NCBI RefSeq assembly: GCF_014648075.1
Contig: NZ_BMQK01000006.1
Span: 207,956-271,955, forward strand
Direction: 5' to 3'
Origin: Streptomyces ruber
GTDB taxonomy: Bacteria > Actinomycetota > Actinomycetes > Streptomycetales > Streptomycetaceae
Length of the DNA: 64,000 nucleotides
Below, piece by piece: positions 53,784 to 62,875 of the stretch. The position numbers and the translations under genes were made by a program. Position 1 is the stretch's first letter. Every line of letters starts with the position of its first letter. The notes beneath the pieces are model-generated. The model ran no database searches. It was not told the DNA's origin and saw nothing but the letters and a program-made list of their open reading frames with translations.

Positions 53784-54506
53784 ATGAGCCGGAACCTCGT
53801 GGCGGTTCCTCTGGCCGCTCTGCTTCTCGTCGGCTGCACTGTGGAGGAAGAACGCGACGGCACGGATGCGCCGCGCACCGCTTCGGAGACGACCCGCGAG
53901 GTACCGCTCAGGGTCGTGGAGCAGGAAGGCATGACACTGGCCTTCGTCCCCGTGAGCATCGGAGGCGAAGGGCCGTTCATGTTCGCCCTCGACACCGGCG
54001 CCTCCGCCAAGGTGAAGGACCTCGTCTTCGACGCCTCGACGGGCAGCATCCGCTGCTTCACCCTCGCCGGGCGCGGCCTGCTGGCGGGCCCGTTGCACCG
54101 TGCCCTCCTGTGGAGCAACGTCCATGCCCTGGGCCCGCACGTGGTCATGGTGCGCGACGAGACCGCCCTGGAGGAGGACGACGCGGCCGCCCGGCCGGGC
54201 ACGGGCCGGACGGGCGGCGGCAACGTACTGGGCTCCGCGATCACGACCCGCGGCGGCACACGGCTGGGCGTCGTCACCGACGCCGTGGTGGAGACAGGCA
54301 GGACGCCGGTGGTGGCGGGGTACGAGATCGAGACCGCCGACCGTCGTCGCGTCCTGCTGCCGGTGGACGGCCCCGTCACCGTCTCCGGAGACCGTGTGCT
54401 CGTTCCGGACGCCACCGCGGAGCACAGCGCGGGTGATCTCGGAGGGTTCGGCACCGCCGTGCAGAGCCTGCGCGACCGCCTCCGGTACGACCGGCAGGAG
54501 AACTGA
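53784..54506 (+). CDS. Chimeric lipoprotein/PRC-barrel protein
   Basis: 240 residues. Residues 1-74 are a lipoprotein start (lipobox LLVGC, Cys18) and the beginning of a retropepsin-like aspartyl protease, ending at MFALDTGAS (catalytic DTG at 70-72). From residue 75 the sequence switches to a PRC-barrel protein (VKDLVFDASTGSIRCFTLAG, LGPHVVMVRDETALEEDD). The protease is cut off immediately after its active-site triad and the PRC part lacks its own start, so the gene looks like a deletion fusion. It remains open and has GAGG before ATG 53784. Function, if any, is uncertain. Confidence 0.65.
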   Translation: MSRNLVAVPLAALLLVGCTVEEERDGTDAPRTASETTREVPLRVVEQEGMTLAFVPVSIGGEGPFMFALDTGASAKVKDLVFDASTGSIRCFTLAGRGLLAGPLHRALLWSNVHALGPHVVMVRDETALEEDDAAARPGTGRTGGGNVLGSAITTRGGTRLGVVTDAVVETGRTPVVAGYEIETADRRRVLLPVDGPVTVSGDRVLVPDATAEHSAGDLGGFGTAVQSLRDRLRYDRQEN

Positions 54507-54533
54507 CCGATGCGGCAGGAGAACTGACCGATG
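54492..54533 (+). repeat. 21-bp tandem duplication across a stop/RBS/start junction
   Basis: CGGCAGGAGAACTGACCGATG occurs twice with no gap (54492-54512, 54513-54533). Each unit holds AGGAG, a TGA stop and an ATG. The first copy creates a five-codon mini-frame (MRQEN) before the real start of the downstream PRC gene. Confidence 0.9.
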
Positions 54534-54967
54534 CTGTTGACCAAGGCCCAGGGCAGGGCCGTCATGGACCTCACCACGGCCGAGACGGTCGGGACGGTCA
54601 CCGCCTGCACCGTCGCCGCGTCACCGGCGCGCGTCTCCGGCCTGCGTCTCAAGACGCGAGGCCGCGGACACCACGTCCTAGACTGGAGTGAGATGTACTC
54701 CTTCGGCCCGGACGCGGTCACCGTCGACGGGGCCGGCCGTATCCGCGACGAGAAGAACATCGATCCCGGCGATCCCGCCCACTCGTTCCACGATCCCATC
54801 GGGAAACCGGTACTGACCGAGACAGCACCAAGGGCACCGTGCGCGGCATCGATTTCGACGAGCGGTCAGGTCGCATCGGTCATCTGCTGACCGACGAGGA
54901 ACGGATTCCCGGCGACGCACTCCTCGGAGTCGGCAGTTACGCGGTGGTCGTCGCCGCCCCGCGGTGA
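54531..54967 (+). pseudogene. Frameshifted PRC-barrel protein gene
   Basis: The frame from ATG 54531 encodes MLLTKAQGRAVMDLTTAETV and VSGLRLKTRGRGHHVLDWSE, a PRC-barrel start. After about 54825 it runs out of family sequence, while the frame one base away continues with VRGIDFDERSGRIGHLLTDE and ends in GSYAVVVAAPR at 54967. A single-base indel near 54825 explains this. It is a companion to the PRC half of the preceding chimera. Confidence 0.75.
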
Positions 54968-55121
54968 CGCCGGACGGGCTCGGCGCCCTCGGCCACGGCC
55001 GCGGCCCGTCCCGCGGCGGTCGTCGTACGGCCCGCGACGACGGCTCGCCCGGTCGCCCCCGGCGGTCGTGACGGACACGAGACAACGACCGCCGGTCACC
55101 CGGGCCTGAGAGGGGGCGCTC

Positions 55122-56075
55122 GTGTACGAGGTACCGCTGTGGCTGTGGGCGGTGTTCGCCGTCACCGTTGTGCTGGCACTGGCGGTCGACCTCCTGGCGC
55201 ACCGGCAGGCACACGTCATCGGCTTCCGGGAGGCCGCCGCCTGGAGCGGGCTCTGGGTGGCCCTGGCCGTGGTCTTCGGCCTCGTCGTCTTCCTCGTGGT
55301 GGGCACCACCGCGGGAGTGGAGTACACGACGGCGTGGCTGCTGGAGAAGAGTCTGTCGGTCGACAACCTCTTCGTCTTCGCCCTGATCTTCGGCTACTTC
55401 CAGGTGCCCCGCGCCTACCAGCACCGCGTGCTCTTCCTCGGGGTCCTGGGCGCCCTGGTGTTCCGGGGCGTTTTCCTCGCCGCGGGGGTGGCGGTGGTCC
55501 ACCGCTTCACCGCCGTCCTGTGCGTCTTCGCCGCCCTCCTCCTCTACAGCGCGTACACGATGCTCACCAGGGCGGACGACAGTGTCGACCCCGGCAGGAG
55601 CATCGCCGTGCGGCTGCTGCGCAAGGTCGTCCCGGTCCGGGACGACTACCAGGGTGCCCGGTTCTTCGTCAGGGAGGACGGCAGGCTCGTCGCCACTCCG
55701 CTGCTCGCCGTCGTCGCCGCGATCGAGGGCGCCGACCTGGTCTTCGCCGTGGACAGCGTCCCCGCCGTCCTGGGCGTCAGCGACGACGTCTTCATCGTGT
55801 ACACCAGCAACGCCTTCGCCATCCTCGGGCTGCGCGCCCTGTACTTCCTGCTCGCCGGACTGCTGGACCGGTTCCGGTACCTCAACAAGGGCCTGGCACT
55901 GATCCTGGCGTTCATCGGTGTGAAGCTGGTCCTGCAGGCGTCGCACGAGTTGATCAGCCCCGCCGTACCCGAGGTGCACTCCCTCCTCAGCCTCGCGGTG
56001 ATCGTCACCGTCCTGGCCGCCTCCATCGTGCTCAGTGTGACGCGTCGTACGCCGTTCGGCCGTGGTGACACATGA
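55122..56075 (+). CDS. TerC/Alx-family integral membrane protein
   Basis: 317 residues with about nine membrane segments. Family signatures are EKSLSVDNLFVFALIFGYF and the second-half AAIEGADLVFAVDSVPAVLG, both with acidic residues in membrane segments. A charged loop (DDSVDPGRSIA) sits between. The GTG at 55122 follows GAGAGGGGG. Members act in tellurite resistance, pH response or manganese export (Alx/MntP-like riboswitch genes in other bacteria). No ter genes are next to it. Confidence 0.92.
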   Translation: MYEVPLWLWAVFAVTVVLALAVDLLAHRQAHVIGFREAAAWSGLWVALAVVFGLVVFLVVGTTAGVEYTTAWLLEKSLSVDNLFVFALIFGYFQVPRAYQHRVLFLGVLGALVFRGVFLAAGVAVVHRFTAVLCVFAALLLYSAYTMLTRADDSVDPGRSIAVRLLRKVVPVRDDYQGARFFVREDGRLVATPLLAVVAAIEGADLVFAVDSVPAVLGVSDDVFIVYTSNAFAILGLRALYFLLAGLLDRFRYLNKGLALILAFIGVKLVLQASHELISPAVPEVHSLLSLAVIVTVLAASIVLSVTRRTPFGRGDT

Positions 56076-56297
56076 GTCGGCCGTCCTCTCCTCGGGGCAT
56101 CGCCTCGAACGGGCTCCAAGAGCCTTGCGGCTTCCGGACTCCGCGCTTCGCGCACCGGACCTGGGGTACCCAGTCCTTCGCCGGACCACGGGGCCCGTCG
56201 GCCACGCCGACCAGAGGGAGTTCACCGGCCGGACCCGTCATCGACGCCGGCGTTCCGGTGACGGCCCAGATCACCGCCGGGCCTCCTGGGAGACGAG

Positions 56298-57209
56298 ATG
56301 GCTGACACGAAACCCGTCATCGTCGGGGTGGACGACGTCGACGGCCAGGGCACCCTCGTGCGGTACGCGGCCCGAGAGGCCGCTATGCGCGATGTCCCCC
56401 TGCACATCGCCCACGCGGTCCGGCTGCCCGGCCCCTTCGGCGACGCGGAGGAGAAGATTGCCCAAGGCCGGTCCGCCGTCCAGCGGAGCGCGGCACTGGT
56501 GGACCGGTTCGAGAAGGTGGCCCGGACCGCGTTCCCCGGCCTGACCGTGGCGGGAGAACTGCCCCTCGGCGATCCAGCCGGGACCTTGGTGGAACGCTCC
56601 GCGGAGGCGTGCCTCGTGGTGCTGGGACATCGCGGCGGCGGTGGCTTCCCGCGCCTGCCCCTCGGCTCGGTGAGCCTCCAGGTGGCCACGCACGCCCGGT
56701 GCCCGGTGCTGGTGATGCGCCCCGGTGCACCGGTCGAGCCCCCGAGCGGACGCGTCGTCGTAGGTGTCGACCTCGTGCACGAATCCGGGTACGACGCATC
56801 CGAGGCGGTGCAGTTCGCGTTCGCGGAGGCGGACCGCCGGGCGGCCCACCTCCAGGTCGTCCACGCCCTCCACCTGCCCGCGCTGCTGCCTGCTCCGGGC
56901 GGAGTCACCGGGGGACTCACCGGAGTCGAGCCCGCGGCGCGCGAGACCGAGGACAGCGCCCGGCGCCTGCTCGACGAGCGGATCGCCGGGATGAGCGGAC
57001 GGTATCCGGACGTGCCGGTCGGGGTGCGTATCGACTGGGCGCGTCCGGCGACGCACTTGACGGAGCTGTCCGGGCAGGCCGATCTGCTGGTGGTCGGTTC
57101 CCGTGGGCGAACGGGCCTGCGCAGGCTTCTCCTCGGCTCGGTGAGCAGCGAGGTCCTGCACACGGCCCACTGTCCCGTCGCCGTCGTCCCCTCGGTGGCG
57201 GACGGATGA
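56298..57209 (+). CDS. Universal stress protein, two Usp domains
   Basis: 303 residues: two tandem UspA domains (about 5-145 and 150-300). Both keep the ATP loop G-x2-G-x9-G-S: GHRGGGGFPRLPLGS and GSRGRTGLRRLLLGS. Each starts with VVGVD (VIVGVDDVDG; VVVGVDLVHES). The length is typical for actinobacterial double-domain Usps, which often bind ATP and respond to hypoxia or stress. The ATG at 56298 follows GGGAGACGAG. Located 220 bp after terC. Confidence 0.93.
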   Translation: MADTKPVIVGVDDVDGQGTLVRYAAREAAMRDVPLHIAHAVRLPGPFGDAEEKIAQGRSAVQRSAALVDRFEKVARTAFPGLTVAGELPLGDPAGTLVERSAEACLVVLGHRGGGGFPRLPLGSVSLQVATHARCPVLVMRPGAPVEPPSGRVVVGVDLVHESGYDASEAVQFAFAEADRRAAHLQVVHALHLPALLPAPGGVTGGLTGVEPAARETEDSARRLLDERIAGMSGRYPDVPVGVRIDWARPATHLTELSGQADLLVVGSRGRTGLRRLLLGSVSSEVLHTAHCPVAVVPSVADG

Positions 57210-57770
57210 CGGTGCGCCGGTCCGGGCCCACCTGGGGAAGCGACGGGCTTCCTCCGGTGGGCAGTGCCCCGTCCGGCCGACGGGGGCGAGGCCGGGCGGC
57301 TGCCGGGGCGTACGTCACGTCATCCCGGTGGCCTGCGCGCCGCCGACATCCGCATGTGAGGTCGCATGAACAGGGACGCGAGGACACCGGGACCATGGCG
57401 AAGGGTGCGGATACCGCCCTCGGCGTCCGCGTAACCGGCGTCGACGGACCGGAGGCAGCGAGGACTTACGGGATCACCGTACTGGTGCGAGTTCGCCGTG
57501 AGCAGCGCCCTGACGGGGAGGACGTACGCTCCGCCGCCCGCGGCACCGGGCGGCGGAGCGCAGACCGGGTCGGCGCAGCTTCTTCTACTTGACGAGCGGC
57601 CGTCAGATGGACTCCGGGCCATGCCCAAGTGCGGGTGCCGATGAGTACGTGCTCGACCACATCACCGGACGCCGTCCCGCTGCGCGGAGCAGGCGCACAC
57701 CGCGACCGACGGCCGCCGCGTCGCCAGTGGCCGCCCTCGGCCCGGCCCCGGCGGAGTCGTCCGCTCCTGC
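57210..57770. other. Non-coding or decayed region
   Basis: 561 bp without a convincing gene. Short open frames exist (for example from 57393) but have no recognisable family, weak starts and unsupported codon patterns. Confidence 0.4.
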
Positions 57771-58156
57771 GAGGAGGCGTTCGTCACGCTGGAACTCGCG
57801 GACCGTCCTGTCTCACGGCCCTGTGCTGCGCGCCGCCGGCATGCCCACCGCCTCGTTCCCATCCGCTACCGCCAAGCCATGGACCGACCTCGTGCAGCGC
57901 ATCCCGAGTCCGCTCGTCACCGCTGGCGAAAATGGCCAGTCGCTCCTCGACACACCAGCACCTCGCGCTTCGACTCCGGCTGTGTCGCCGCCCGGGTCGA
58001 CCGACGGCTCTCCCTGAGCATTCGCGCCCTGACCTACCGGCTGAAACGCACCCGCACCCCACCGGCATGCATGCGGCCGATCCAGCTCACCGCTGCGCGC
58101 TTCACGCCGCCGCCGTCGCCGTCCGCCTGCTGGACCGGCCCGCCAAGAGCCTGTGA
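57771..58156 (+). pseudogene. Remnant of a PucR-type regulator (C-terminal HTH)
   Basis: One frame encodes GCVAARVDRRLSLSIRALTY followed by RLKR, a PucR/CdaR-type HTH. Near 58050-58065 the similarity moves to another frame, which ends in DPAHRCALHAAAVAVRLLD and a stop at 58156. The upstream half is not recognisable. A frameshifted relic. Confidence 0.55.
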
Positions 58157-58528
58157 TACCGCTGTACCGCCATCACCGCACGCCGCAGCCGAAACCAAGT
58201 GTCCGATACACGGATCCGACTCGCCGGATAACGGTCTGGCCTCTCTCGCTGGCACTTCTCCGAAATACACAGGGCTATGTGATCTACATCACCAATGACC
58301 CTGTGATGATCGTGGTAGAACTGCGCAACTCCGCAGGTGGCATCACCCCTCGCCGCCCGGTGGAGCGTCGGCGCACAGGCCGGCAGTACGACCGGGGTGG
58401 TCACGGTCCGAGTCCGCGGACCGCGCGCTCCCCGAGTCGCCGATCGGACAACGGCGTTCGCTCAAAGACCGCAGATCTTCCCGGCACAGCTTCCCCTGGG
58501 TCGGTACCGCGCCATCGAGGTAGCCACC
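58157..58528. promoter_or_regulatory. Promoter region of the AGCS symporter
   Basis: 372 bp with a local AT-rich part (about 58250-58340) that carries a CRP-like palindrome. No glycine riboswitch signature was recognised. Confidence 0.4.
58278..58293. promoter_or_regulatory. CRP/FNR-like site
   Basis: TGTGATCTACATCACC matches TGTGA-N6-TCACA at 9 of 10 fixed positions; GTGAT-CTAC-ATCAC is a perfect inverted repeat within it. It is 236 bp upstream of the symporter start. Confidence 0.45.
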
Positions 58529-60061
58529 GTGTCACTCGTCTCCATCACCACTTCCGTCGACGAAGCAGTCAGCGGATTCTTCGAGCCCATAGCCACCTGG
58601 CTCGGGGAAGTCGTCTTCTACGCCGTCCCGGTCGCCGGTACGGACCTGCCCCTCATCGTGGCGTGGCTGGTGGTCGCCGGTCTGGTCTTCACGTCCTGGT
58701 TCGGGCTGGTCCAGGTCCGCAAGTTCAAGCTCGCCATCGACGTCGTGCGCGGCAAGTACGACGAGAAGGGGTCGGCCGGTGAGGTCAACCACTTCCAGGC
58801 CCTGACCGCCGCCGTCTCCGGCACGGTCGGCCTCGGCAACATCGCCGGTGTGGCCGTCGCCGTCTCCATCGGCGGCCCCGGTGCCACGTTCTGGATGATC
58901 CTGTGCGGTCTGCTCGGCATGGCCACCAAGTTCGTCGAGGTCACCCTCGGCGTGAAGTACCGCGAGGTGCACGCCGACGGCACCGTCTCCGGCGGCCCGA
59001 TGCACTACCTGCCCAAGGGCCTCGCCGAGCGCTTCGGCAAGAACGGCAAGACCCTCGGCAAGGTCCTCGCGGTCCTCGCCTCCGCCATGGTGCTGTTCTT
59101 CGGCCTCTTCGGCGGCAACCTCTTCCAGGTCAACCAGTCCTACGCCCAGCTGGTCTCCGTCACCGGCGGCGAGGACGGCGCGGTGGGCTCCTCCGCCGGC
59201 GCCCTGTTCTTCGGCATCCTGGTCGCGGCCCTCGTCGGCATCGTGCTGCTGGGCGGCATCCGCTCCATCGCCAACGTCACCAGCAGGCTCGTCCCGGCCA
59301 TGGCGGGCATCTACATCGCCGCCTGCCTGGCCGTCATCCTGGTCAACGTCACCGCCGTCCCGGACGCCGTCGGCACCATCATCGAGGGCGCCTTCAACCC
59401 CGAGGGCGTCGCCGGCGGTGTGCTCGGCGCGCTGATCATCGGCTTCAAGCGCGCGGCGTTCTCCAACGAGGCCGGTCTCGGCTCCGCCCCCATCGCCCAC
59501 TCCGCGGTGAAGACCAAGCACCCCGCGAGCGAGGGCCTGGTCGCCCTGCTGGAGCCGTTCATCGACACCGTCGTCATCTGCACGATGACCGCGCTGACCA
59601 TCGTCATCGCCAACCCGGCCAGCTGGGCCGCCGCCCGCGAGGACGCAAGCATCAGCGGCGTCACGATCACCTCCGACGCCTTCGAGACGGTCCTGCCCTG
59701 GTTCCCGTACGTCCTCACCGTCGCGGTGCTGCTGTTCGCCCTCTCCACGGTGCTGACCTGGGGCTACTACGGCCTCAAGGCGTGGACGTACCTCTTCGGC
59801 CGCAGCCGGGCCAGCGAGCTGGTGTACAAGGTCGTCTACACCGTCTTCGCCGTCGCGGGCTCGCTGCTCACCCTGCAGACGCTGATCGACCTGGCCGACG
59901 CCGTGCTCTTCACGCTCGCCGTCATCAACATCATCGGTCTCTACCTCCTCGCCCCCGTCGTCAAGCGCGAACTGAACTCCTTCCTGGAGTTCGTCCGCGC
60001 CCGCAACGCCGGTGAACTCAGCGAGGACGACGACCAGGAGTCGGTGAAGACCACCGTCTGA
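58529..60061 (+). CDS. Sodium:alanine/glycine symporter (AGCS family)
   Basis: A 510-residue inner-membrane transporter with about eleven membrane segments. Family signatures: SGTVGLGNIAGVAVAVSIGG (Gly-rich early loop), ATKFVEVTLGVKYREV, and FKRAAFSNEAGLGSAPIAHS, the AGCS signature around Asn-Glu-Ala-Gly. It probably imports alanine or glycine with Na+. The GTG at 58529 (VSLVSITTSVDEAV) follows GAGG; the frame is open upstream without homology. Followed by a terminator hairpin. Confidence 0.93.
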   Translation: MSLVSITTSVDEAVSGFFEPIATWLGEVVFYAVPVAGTDLPLIVAWLVVAGLVFTSWFGLVQVRKFKLAIDVVRGKYDEKGSAGEVNHFQALTAAVSGTVGLGNIAGVAVAVSIGGPGATFWMILCGLLGMATKFVEVTLGVKYREVHADGTVSGGPMHYLPKGLAERFGKNGKTLGKVLAVLASAMVLFFGLFGGNLFQVNQSYAQLVSVTGGEDGAVGSSAGALFFGILVAALVGIVLLGGIRSIANVTSRLVPAMAGIYIAACLAVILVNVTAVPDAVGTIIEGAFNPEGVAGGVLGALIIGFKRAAFSNEAGLGSAPIAHSAVKTKHPASEGLVALLEPFIDTVVICTMTALTIVIANPASWAAAREDASISGVTITSDAFETVLPWFPYVLTVAVLLFALSTVLTWGYYGLKAWTYLFGRSRASELVYKVVYTVFAVAGSLLTLQTLIDLADAVLFTLAVINIIGLYLLAPVVKRELNSFLEFVRARNAGELSEDDDQESVKTTV

Positions 60062-60559
60062 CCGCCCCCGCGGCCCGGCTCCTCGGCGGCACCCCCGGCC
60101 GAAGGCCGGGGGAGGGCCCGTATGCACCTCGCGCCTTGGTGTGTACGGGCCCGCTCGTCATGCCCCGCGTGTTGAGCATCCGTAGGTGGAGAGAGACCTG
60201 GCAGCGTCCTGGAGCGGACAGTTGGCGTTTGGGCAACGCGTCGATGCCTCCGGAGGCCGAAGGCCGGGAGATCAGTCGGCGCCCCAGGTGCTCGTACGCC
60301 CTCGCGCTGATGACCCGGAGGACTCACCGATGTCTGCCGCCTCCTGGCCCAGGCGCACGGGACCCAGCCGGCGGTCTCGTGTTCCTCGCGGTCCCGTCAA
60401 CGCACTGGCTCAGGTGAATCCTCCGCGGGGCGATCACTATGAGCCCGTGACACGATCATGTTGCTGACACGGACCGGCGGCGCGGCCCGAGGACCAACTC
60501 CAGCTGTGAGAACCGGCTTGCACCGGGCATTGTCAGAGGTATCAGGCACACTGCGCCGT
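60062..60559. other. Intergenic region with two hairpins
   Basis: 498 bp. The first hairpin (60092-60112) terminates the symporter gene. A second stem, GGGCCCGTA/TACGGGCCC, surrounds about 60115-60155. No gene was seen in the rest. Confidence 0.5.
60092..60112 (+). terminator. Terminator of the AGCS gene
   Basis: The 9-bp stem CCCCCGGCC/GGCCGGGGG with a GAA loop lies 31 bp past the stop codon. Confidence 0.75.
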
Positions 60560-61399
60560 ATGAACTCGGTGACCGCGCACGACTACGCCTGGATCCGCAC
60601 CTCGTCGCTCTTCCGCCACATGATGGACAGCGGATACACCCTGACACTGATACGGGGGCGGACCCCGCGCGAGGTGCTGCGCGCGATGAAGGCGGAACCA
60701 CGCGGCACCGGGGAGGGAACGGCCGGGCTGATCGAGGCGGACGACGCTCACCGCGCCGCGGTGGATGACGACTGGGACGAGTCCTACGTCGCGGGCGCCT
60801 TCAGCGCTCCGGGCGAGAACGGCGACTGGACACTCGTCCTCGGCTTCGACGGTGGCCTGGGGATCACGGCGCCGTACGTGGAGACGCTGTCGAAGGGCGG
60901 CCGGGTCGTGGCGCACTCGACCAACGGCGGCAAGCCCATCGACCTCTTCCACTGGTGCGAGGACGGTGAGCTGCGCACGACGTTCGAGGGTCCCTCGTCG
61001 CGCGACGGCACCACCCCCGATGAACTGGTCCCCCTGCTGCGGGAAGTCGGCTCTCCTCTGACCTCCGGGGGAGAGCACGACGAGAGCGCCCCGGACGTCG
61101 ACCGGAAAGCGGCGGTCCTCGCCCTGGCCGAGAGGCTCACCGGCATACGCGTCACCGAATCCCTCCTCCAGGACGCCACGTACGAGCTGGGAATCGTTCC
61201 CGAACAGCCCGCCGAGGAGTGGACCGGCGTGGTCATCGACATCACCGATGCCCACGGGGAGCGCCTGTACAGGGGATGGACCTACGAGGAGATCGCGGCG
61301 GCGTCGGACCGCCGACGGGCGGAGGCGAACGCACCGGTCGTGATCACCTACAACGAGCCCCCGGCCATGGATCGTCCGGAACATGAGACTGGTGAGTAG
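60560..61399 (+). CDS. DUF6461-family protein
   Basis: 279 residues: the N-terminal half (HDYAWIRTSSLFRHMMDSGY, TLTLIRGRTPREVLRAMKAE, DWTLVLGFDGGLG) matches DUF6461 proteins common in Streptomyces. The C-terminal half has a second helical part ending in an acidic tail. The ATG at 60560 starts at the domain; no strong ribosome site is visible. Function unknown. These proteins are frequent in accessory regions and may belong to toxin or immunity systems (weak inference). Confidence 0.75.
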   Translation: MNSVTAHDYAWIRTSSLFRHMMDSGYTLTLIRGRTPREVLRAMKAEPRGTGEGTAGLIEADDAHRAAVDDDWDESYVAGAFSAPGENGDWTLVLGFDGGLGITAPYVETLSKGGRVVAHSTNGGKPIDLFHWCEDGELRTTFEGPSSRDGTTPDELVPLLREVGSPLTSGGEHDESAPDVDRKAAVLALAERLTGIRVTESLLQDATYELGIVPEQPAEEWTGVVIDITDAHGERLYRGWTYEEIAAASDRRRAEANAPVVITYNEPPAMDRPEHETGE

Positions 61400-61491
61400 C
61401 GGGTGAGCGCGTGGACGGTGCCCCGGCGTACTCGCCGCCCTCTCAGTGGCGCAGTCGTATGGGGGCATCCGTGCAGAGAGGCTAGAGGGAA

Positions 61492-61584
61492 ATGAGTGTG
61501 GTGGAGAGCTGGTCCCGCGTGATGAACCTTCTTCGGCAGCATGCTCCGGCCGATCACGCGGATCTGCCGGGGCCCGCTACGGAA
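61492..61584 (+). pseudogene. N-terminal fragment, SMI1/KNR4-like
   Basis: After a GAGGGAA box, ATG 61492 begins MSVVESWSRVMNLLRQHAPA and continues ADHADLPGPAT, which resembles the first 30 residues of SMI1/KNR4 (SUKH) immunity-type proteins. The frame then enters the antisense of another gene fragment. Truncated by a deletion junction near 61580. Confidence 0.5.
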
Positions 61585-61925
61585 CCCTTGGCCGGTGGTC
61601 GTCCAGGCGGAGGCGGGCGCGCTCGGCGGCCACCAGTTCCGTACGGCGGCGCTGGTGGGCACGGTGGGCGGGGACCCCGTGGACGCGGAAGTCCCGCGTC
61701 CGGGCCAGGCGTTCGTCGACGCGGACGGTGAGTGTGCCGCTGGTGATGCGCGGATGGGAGCCGAGCAGGCCCTCCAGAGATTCGGACAGGTCGGCGTCCG
61801 ACTCGTAGCGGACCAGATCCGGGCAGAGCACGGCGGCCACCGCCTCGGCCAGGTCGCAGGGCGCGACGTCCGCGCCGGTGGCGGAGGCGTACGAGGTCAG
61901 CCACGCCTCGACGAGCTGCCTGCGG
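61577..61925 (-). pseudogene. Gene fragment joined to the flotillin remnant
   Basis: On the minus strand this stretch encodes LVEAWLTSYASATGADVAPC and VAAVLCPDLVRYESDADLSE in a frame different from the flotillin. No start, and no continuation on either side. The family is not recognised. Composition and codon use look like a real former gene. Its ends abut the SMI1-like fragment and the broken flotillin, so two deletions meet here. Confidence 0.5.
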
Positions 61926-62784
61926 GCGGGAACTCGGTCTCGAGGAACGCGGACTGTGCCCGCAGCCGCTCCTCCTCGACGACCCGCGCGGTCTCGGCCT
62001 CCTCCCGCGCCCGTACGGTCTCGATCTCCCGCCGCTGCTTGATCTCGGCGTCGGCCTGGCGGCGCTCCAGCTCCAGGACGGCCTCGCGGGCGCCGACGTT
62101 CTGCCGCGTGATCTCCTTCTCCTCGGTGCGCTGCGCCTCGTTGGTGCGCACGTGCTCGACGGCCGTCAGCTCGGTGATCTTGCGGATGCCCTGGGCGTCG
62201 AGGACGTTGGCCGGGTCGAGCTGGCTGACCGGCGTCTGCTCCAGATAGTCGATCGCCGCGTCCTCGAGGTGGTAGCCGTTGAGGTCGACACCGATGACCT
62301 CGATGATCCGGTACCGCAGCTCCTCGCGCTTGGTGTACAGGTCGGTGAAGTCCATCTGCTTGCCGACGGTCTTCAGCGCCTCGGGAAACTTCGCGTGGAA
62401 CAGTTCCTGCAGCGTGTTCCGGTCGCTGGCCCGCGCCGTGCCGACGGCCTGGGCGACCTTGATGACGTCCTCGACGGTCTTGTTGACCTTCGCGAAGAAC
62501 GAGATCCGGATGTCCGCGCGGATGTTGTCCCGGCGGATCAGCCCTTCCTTGCCGGCCCGTGTGATCTAGATGGTCTTCACCGAGATGTCCATCACCTCGG
62601 CCTTGTGCAGCGCCGGCAGCACGACCTGCCCGGTGAAGGTCACATCGACCTTGCGCATTTTGGAGACGATCAGCGCCTTGCCCTGCTCCACCTTGCGGAA
62701 CAACCGGGCGACGAGGAACACGGCGAGTACGGCGAGCAGGCAGGCAGTGACGAGCGCGCCGATGCCGAGGAGCATGGCATCCAT
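61897..62784 (-). pseudogene. Flotillin/SPFH (YqiK-like) gene with in-frame amber stop and lost 3' end
   Basis: ATG 62784 encodes one N-terminal membrane segment (LLGIGALVTACLLAVLAVFL) and the SPFH start (KALIVSKMRKVDVTFTGQVV), then a TAG at 62568-62566. In the same frame the sequence continues directly with ITRAGKEGLIRRDNIRADIR and the coiled-coil region (EHVRTNEAQRTEEKEITRQN) down to 61897. Normal relatives have a Glu codon at the stop, so GAG to TAG is likely. The C-terminal coiled coil is also missing. It follows a YqiJ-like gene, the normal partner. Confidence 0.8.
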
Positions 62785-62875
62785 GACATACGTCCTTCAG
62801 GCATAAGTGAGGTGAGCGAGAGGAGTCGAGCGAGAGCAGGAGAGACCGGGGTGATATCCGGCACCGGCGCGCGGC

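Noticed and set aside
57393..57590. Small plus-strand gene starting ATGGCGAAGGGTGCG
   Set aside because: No ribosome-binding site at good spacing, no recognisable family and poor third-position bias; probably decayed sequence.
58157..58528. Glycine riboswitch before the AGCS symporter
   Set aside because: Common for this transporter family, but the conserved aptamer core was not recognised.
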